From Anoplolepis gracilipes (lineage: Eukaryota; Arthropoda; Insecta; Hymenoptera; Formicidae), in contig NC_132980.1 in NCBI RefSeq assembly GCF_047496725.1, positions 5,812,072-5,876,071 of the forward strand: 64,000 nt of DNA. The letters are read 5' to 3'. The position numbers were made by a program, and so were the translations under genes. The notes beneath the pieces were generated by a model that was given only the letters and a program-made list of their open reading frames with translations, was not told where the DNA came from and ran no database searches. Positions 60,514 to 64,000 of the stretch are shown piece after piece (the stretch's first letter is position 1; the number at the start of each line of letters is the position of its first letter).

Positions 60514-62493
60514 TTATTCATGCAAAGATGGACAATTTATGTGCCGAATATTTCGCGGTCCAACCATATTCTCTTGAAGCTTTGCACACTCGAGCATCCA
60601 CATCGCTACGCTTGCGATTCGCTCAGCTGGCAAACGAGATCCTATACCTGCATTTCGATCATTTTGGTATCAAAAACAAATTTCGATAAGCCAGCAGAGA
60701 TATATATGAAAACGCAAAAGTACCTGGTACATTCAAATGGCACGTAATCTCTCCATCTTTTTCAGTTTCAAGAAATAGACTTCCATCGCTATTGGCGTCA
60801 TTTGTCCCACAGAATTTCTTATCGATTGTAGCATCTTTATTCTTTGCACAATCATTGCCGATCGAATCGTCGTTTTTTCGATTAACCAAGGATTCAGTCT
60901 CCTTTTCTTCATAATTAATAAGTTCCCTTTCGAATGAACTATTTGCCATTGGTTCTGTTGACAAGTCGGCTACGAAAAAAAGGAATAGATAAATTGAACT
61001 GACAAAATAGAGGAAGACAAAACTGATAATTCATACTCTTCGACGAGGCAATCTCATCCTTGGATATCAACTCCGAATCCAAATTAACGTCCACATCAGT
61101 GTCTTGACTATTCATGGAACAGGTACGATCTGTCACATCTTGATCACATGTCGCATTTTTCTCGCTACCGTCGCAAGCTAGTCCTGCTAAATATCTAATG
61201 TTTGTTTCGAACATTATTCAAATGATTGCATAAAATTAATAGAATTAAAAGGCAAAGATGAATTGTAAACGCTAAATTCTTACTCGTACAAATCCATAAA
61301 TAAAGTGAGTGGGATCATCGCGGATCCTCCGTCCGGTTCATGAGTGAACAATTGACAAATCATAATCATTGTCTCGGTGAGAGTAGCTCCGAGAAGGCCC
61401 ACCGTTATGGCCAAAAACTTTTTCACTTGACACGTGCGTCGAAATTTTCCGATCGTTATGATCGCATCGAAATCCTTACGATCCAAGCAAAGACAATCCC
61501 AATGATGCAAAACTGTCTCGATGGGTAGTGTCTTGTTGTAATCTAAAGGAATTAAAATTAATAGAGTCTTACAAAATTAATTAGAGTTTCTTAAAATTAT
61601 TTATATTTTTTAGTGAGCTTTACTGAATTATTAAATAATTATTATATTAATTACATTATAAAATTATTAAATCATTATTAATTATTCTATATTTATATAG
61701 CAATATATCACAAATAAAAATTAGATTAAAATACATATTTTAAAATAATTATAATTATAATTTATTAGTCTCCTTTCAATTTCTAATATATTATAGTCTA
61801 TTATTTTCATAGCATATTATTTTCAAACTTAACAAAATATATACAAAGTGTCCTAAAACTATTGGATGTATTTTTGAAAATAGATTTCTAATTAATTTGA
61901 AGACAAGTTCTCCAGCGAAAATATCAAGAAAGCTCATCATTTTTTGCAAGTTCGAAATTTTTGCTGTCAATCGTATCTTTTAAATTAAACGTTAAATTAA
62001 AATTCTATTAAACTTCATCTGCAATTAACTAAAGGGAATGTGTAATCTTATTAATCTTTTTAACTCCATAATGTTTATTTTTTTTTTTTTTTTAATCATC
62101 TTTCATAATTCGAAGATTATTGATGCCTCGACGATGTCGCTGAGGGAAAATCGCCTTTAAATTAGCCAAAAAAAATCTGTTATTAAAAAGAAACACTCAA
62201 TGTATAAAATTATTATCTAGACACGCTCGCGTCGTACTTCCAAATTGTCGGAGCAGTACTCGGAGAAATCCCAACGTCAAGCCGGAGGCTGTACTCGGAG
62301 GTGGGTACTCGAGTCGCGACTTGACTGGCGGCTCATCGCCGTCGGCCAGTGCCCGAAAGTATGAGCCGGACCACTTGAGAAGATCACGAGGCTGCGTGCG
62401 TATCGCGGCTTTGCAAAATTGCTTCAGAATCGTCGGCAACTTGGCCGGTACCGCGATTTCGCGTCCGAATACCGGTTGCTCGACAAAGGACAT
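60514..62493 (-). CDS. ROPN1L: Ropporin-1-like protein (radial spoke/RIIa family), 5 exons
   Basis: Exons (minus): 62493-62238, 61542-61284, 61194-61037, 60969-60724, 60647-60514. All GT-AG and in phase, 350 residues. Family members dock on A-kinase anchoring proteins through an RIIa-type dimerisation domain and sit in the radial spokes of cilia and sperm flagella. Seen: N-terminal RIIa-like block with LPTILKQFCKAAIRTQPRDL, WSGSYFRAL and PPVKSRLEY (about residues 17-63), then LTLGFLRVLLRQFG, HHWDCLCLDRKDFDAI, ITIGKFRRT and GGSAMIPLTLFMDLYEYLAG. After an acidic, poorly conserved linker (about 175-305) the protein ends with VPGIGSRLPAERIASVAMWM, LECAKLQENMVGPRNIRH and a short tail. It is longer than vertebrate ROPN1L (about 230 residues) because of the linker and this tail. 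It converges with GNPTAB, 390 bp between stops. An AATAAA overlaps the stop codon, and no better signal was found. Confidence 0.9.
61845..62204. mobile_element. Mariner-like MITE in ropporin-like intron 1
   Basis: Starts atacaaagtgtcctaaaact and ends aaacactcaatgtata. Internal words match the P450 intron copy (27347-27726), e.g. ttaatctttttaactcca, gagggaaaatcgcc and attagccaaaaaaa. About 360 bp. Confidence 0.65.
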
Positions 62494-62619
62494 CCTTACG
62501 CGGTAACGTGTCGTTCGAAATTTATTGTTGTGCGTTTATTGTTGTGCTACCGCGATACTCTCGTTGTCCAGGAAACGTCAATAATGGCTTCGCGCCAAAA
62601 GTACATACTGGAGATATAT

Positions 62620-62971
62620 CCCAGACAGCATAAAATATTTATAAAATATTTATAATAATTATTTAAATATTTTATAAGTATTTTTAAAATTTTAAATTGA
62701 ATAGATCATAAATATTTACCATAAATATTTTAACAAATATTTGAGAAATATTTACAAAATAATTATTTATTTTTATAAATATTTATAAATATATATTATT
62801 TATTTTTTACTTATCATAAATATCATATAAAATATTTCATTTATATTTTAAAAATATGTCGAATAAAGATTTTTATAAAATATATTTATATAATATTTCA
62901 AAAAAAATATATTTTTATAAATATTTATAATATATAAATATTTATCTCATAAATATTATGTGCTGTCTGAG
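62620..62971. mobile_element. CACTA-related MITE (AAATATTTAT subfamily), nearly intact
   Basis: Left end CCCAGACAGCATAAAATA, right end tattatgtgctgtctgag (one mismatch to the left end). ATAT lies on both sides (62616-62619 and 62972-62975), containing the expected 3-bp duplication. The interior is nearly all AAATATTTAT-type words in both orientations. It lies 127 bp upstream of the ropporin-like start, within the likely promoter region. Confidence 0.75.
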
Positions 62972-62979
62972 ATATGTGT

Positions 62980-63072
62980 AATTCTATAATTAGTGATACA
63001 AGACTGTGGGAAAATAATAATCTTACATAAAAAAGCAAATCAAGAAACTATAGAATAAAATTTCTTTGCACA

Positions 63073-63132
<60 letters not shown>

Positions 63133-63300
63133 TACAGAATTTTTTCGAATTTTATATTTATTTAAAACAAATATTACATATATTGTTATATTTTTTACAT
63201 TAATAATATAATAATAGTAATAATATATTTTGTATTTATTCAAAAAAAATAGAAATTTCAAATATATATTCGCGCGGATTTCGAATTCAAAATGATAAAT
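62980..63300. other. AT-rich DNA with TA microsatellite
   Basis: (TA)n at 63077-63124 and low-complexity AT sequence. The 105-codon minus-strand frame across it is repeat-derived. No gene. Confidence 0.5.
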
Positions 63301-63305
63301 ATTTA

Positions 63306-63444
63306 GGCCGGGTCTACAATAGCTGTAGTAAGCCTTAAGTCGTAAGAAATGAACCAATCATATTCATTATTCTTCTCTAAAGTCAATTGTAATTGGTTAA
63401 TTTCTTACGGCTTAAGGCTTACTATATCTATTGTAGACCCGGCC
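63306..63444. mobile_element. 139-bp palindromic MITE with TA duplication
   Basis: Ends GGCCGGGTCTACAATAG and CTATTGTAGACCCGGCC are perfect inverted copies flanked by TA. The arms continue through taagccttaagtcgtaagaa / ttcttacggcttaaggctta. The TA duplication suggests a Tc1/mariner-type transposase in trans. Confidence 0.85.
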
Positions 63445-63534
63445 TAATAGAAGTCTGTGTGCAGAAGCCCAGATACCATAGCGCATGCGTACATTTATTT
63501 CGCGAAATATGATACGAAAGACTGGATAAAGGCC

Positions 63535-63669
63535 TTGTTTACATCGACATACTTTGATACGCGTACTAAATACTACTGGCCAATCATAGCCATTCCATTC
63601 TTTAGAAGACTGGCCATGATTGGCTAGTATAGTACTTAGTACGCGTATCAAGTGCTCGGTGTAAACTAA
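63535..63669. mobile_element. 135-bp palindromic MITE
   Basis: Ends ttgtttacatcgacatac and, reverse-complemented, ttagtttacaccgagcac. Inner arms pair through gatacgcgtactaaatacta / tagtacttagtacgcgtatc and ggccaatcat / atgattggc. It lies 90 bp after the 139-bp MITE. Confidence 0.8.
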
Positions 63670-63779
63670 GCTATTGACCATCTCGCTTGCTCCTTACTCC
63701 TTCTCTCTGCTCTTGCTTTCGACGACTCACCAGTCTCACGGAGATCTTATATCTTTTCTATAATATAAACATCTTATAA

Positions 63780-64000
63780 AATAAAAATTAAAACTTTTAT
63801 TTCGCATTTCATCAGTTTGAAAATAATTGTAATGGATTAGTGAGATTTTTGCGATTAAAATGAAACCAAACACGACATAAATCGGATTATTTTTAATTAA
63901 TATGTAATCAAAATTTACTCGTTCTTGACGCGCTCTCGCTTTTCACGATACCGGGGACCTTCTTTTAGCTCTAATGCTTTAGTTATATAAATTAAAATGC
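63780..64000 (+). repeat. Partial repeat copy containing the unoccupied CACTA target
   Basis: It contains ggggaccttcttttagctct and aatgctttagttatataaatt, which join the sequences that flank the 7.3-kb transposon at 48,265 and 55,537. The upstream part (aaattaaaacttttattt, gagatttttgcgatta) matches 55,560-55,660. It is cut by the window end. Confidence 0.8.

Noticed and set aside
60406..60747. 113-codon plus-strand frame after GNPTAB, and a nearby frame starting MDNLCAEYFAV
   Set aside because: The minus strand here is the last exon of the ropporin-like gene (VPGIGSRLPAERI...), with matching splice phases. The plus frames are shadows. GNPTAB ends at its own stop at 60124.
1..64000. tRNA, rRNA, CRISPR arrays, operons or riboswitches
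   Set aside because: None seen. The window is eukaryotic nuclear DNA with spliced genes, and bacterial feature types do not apply.

Overview
The window reads as AT-rich nuclear DNA of an insect, most likely a hymenopteran and probably an ant. This is inferred from insect-type split genes with GT-AG introns, an insect CYP4 P450, an insect fatty acyl-CoA reductase, a DUF4806 protein and a very dense load of short palindromic DNA transposons. No species can be named from the sequence alone.

Region by region: 1-14.4 kb has no convincing protein gene. It holds a GC-rich promoter-like block (about 0.93-2.76 kb), three diverged local duplications and a dead non-LTR retrotransposon fragment whose end is folded back. 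14.5-20.9 kb is a seven-exon fatty acyl-CoA reductase on the plus strand, with several introns carrying palindromic elements. 20.9-24.9 kb is AT-rich with a retroelement relic. 24.9-30.5 kb is a twelve-exon cytochrome P450 of the CYP4 type on the minus strand, complete apart from one apparent 1-nt frameshift in exon 4. 31.5-32.5 kb is a hAT-like non-autonomous element. 32.6-48.3 kb is a multi-copy repeat region: four copies of a CpG-rich promoter-like block, two of which (C and D) carry downstream exon-like segments with conserved splice sites, riddled with nested insertions.

48,266-55,536 is the main discovery: a 7.27-kb CACTA/EnSpm-like DNA transposon with matching terminal inverted repeats and a 3-bp TAT target duplication. 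An unoccupied copy of its target sequence lies at the end of the window. On its minus strand it carries a Tnp2-like transposase and a multi-exon DUF4806 gene, both damaged by stops and frameshifts. Short non-autonomous relatives with the same or closely similar ends are scattered through the window, including in introns of the reductase gene and upstream of the ropporin-like gene.

56.3-60.1 kb is GNPTAB (GlcNAc-1-phosphotransferase alpha/beta, lysosomal enzyme tagging), seven exons on the plus strand. Converging on it, 390 bp away, is a five-exon ropporin-1-like gene (62,493-60,514, minus strand; cilium/flagellum radial spoke family). The last 1.5 kb holds more short palindromic transposons and another partial copy of the 48-kb repeat.

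The host genes are unrelated in pathway (wax/pheromone lipid synthesis, oxidative metabolism, lysosomal sorting, sperm flagellum). What links the window is transposon colonisation of introns and intergenic DNA.
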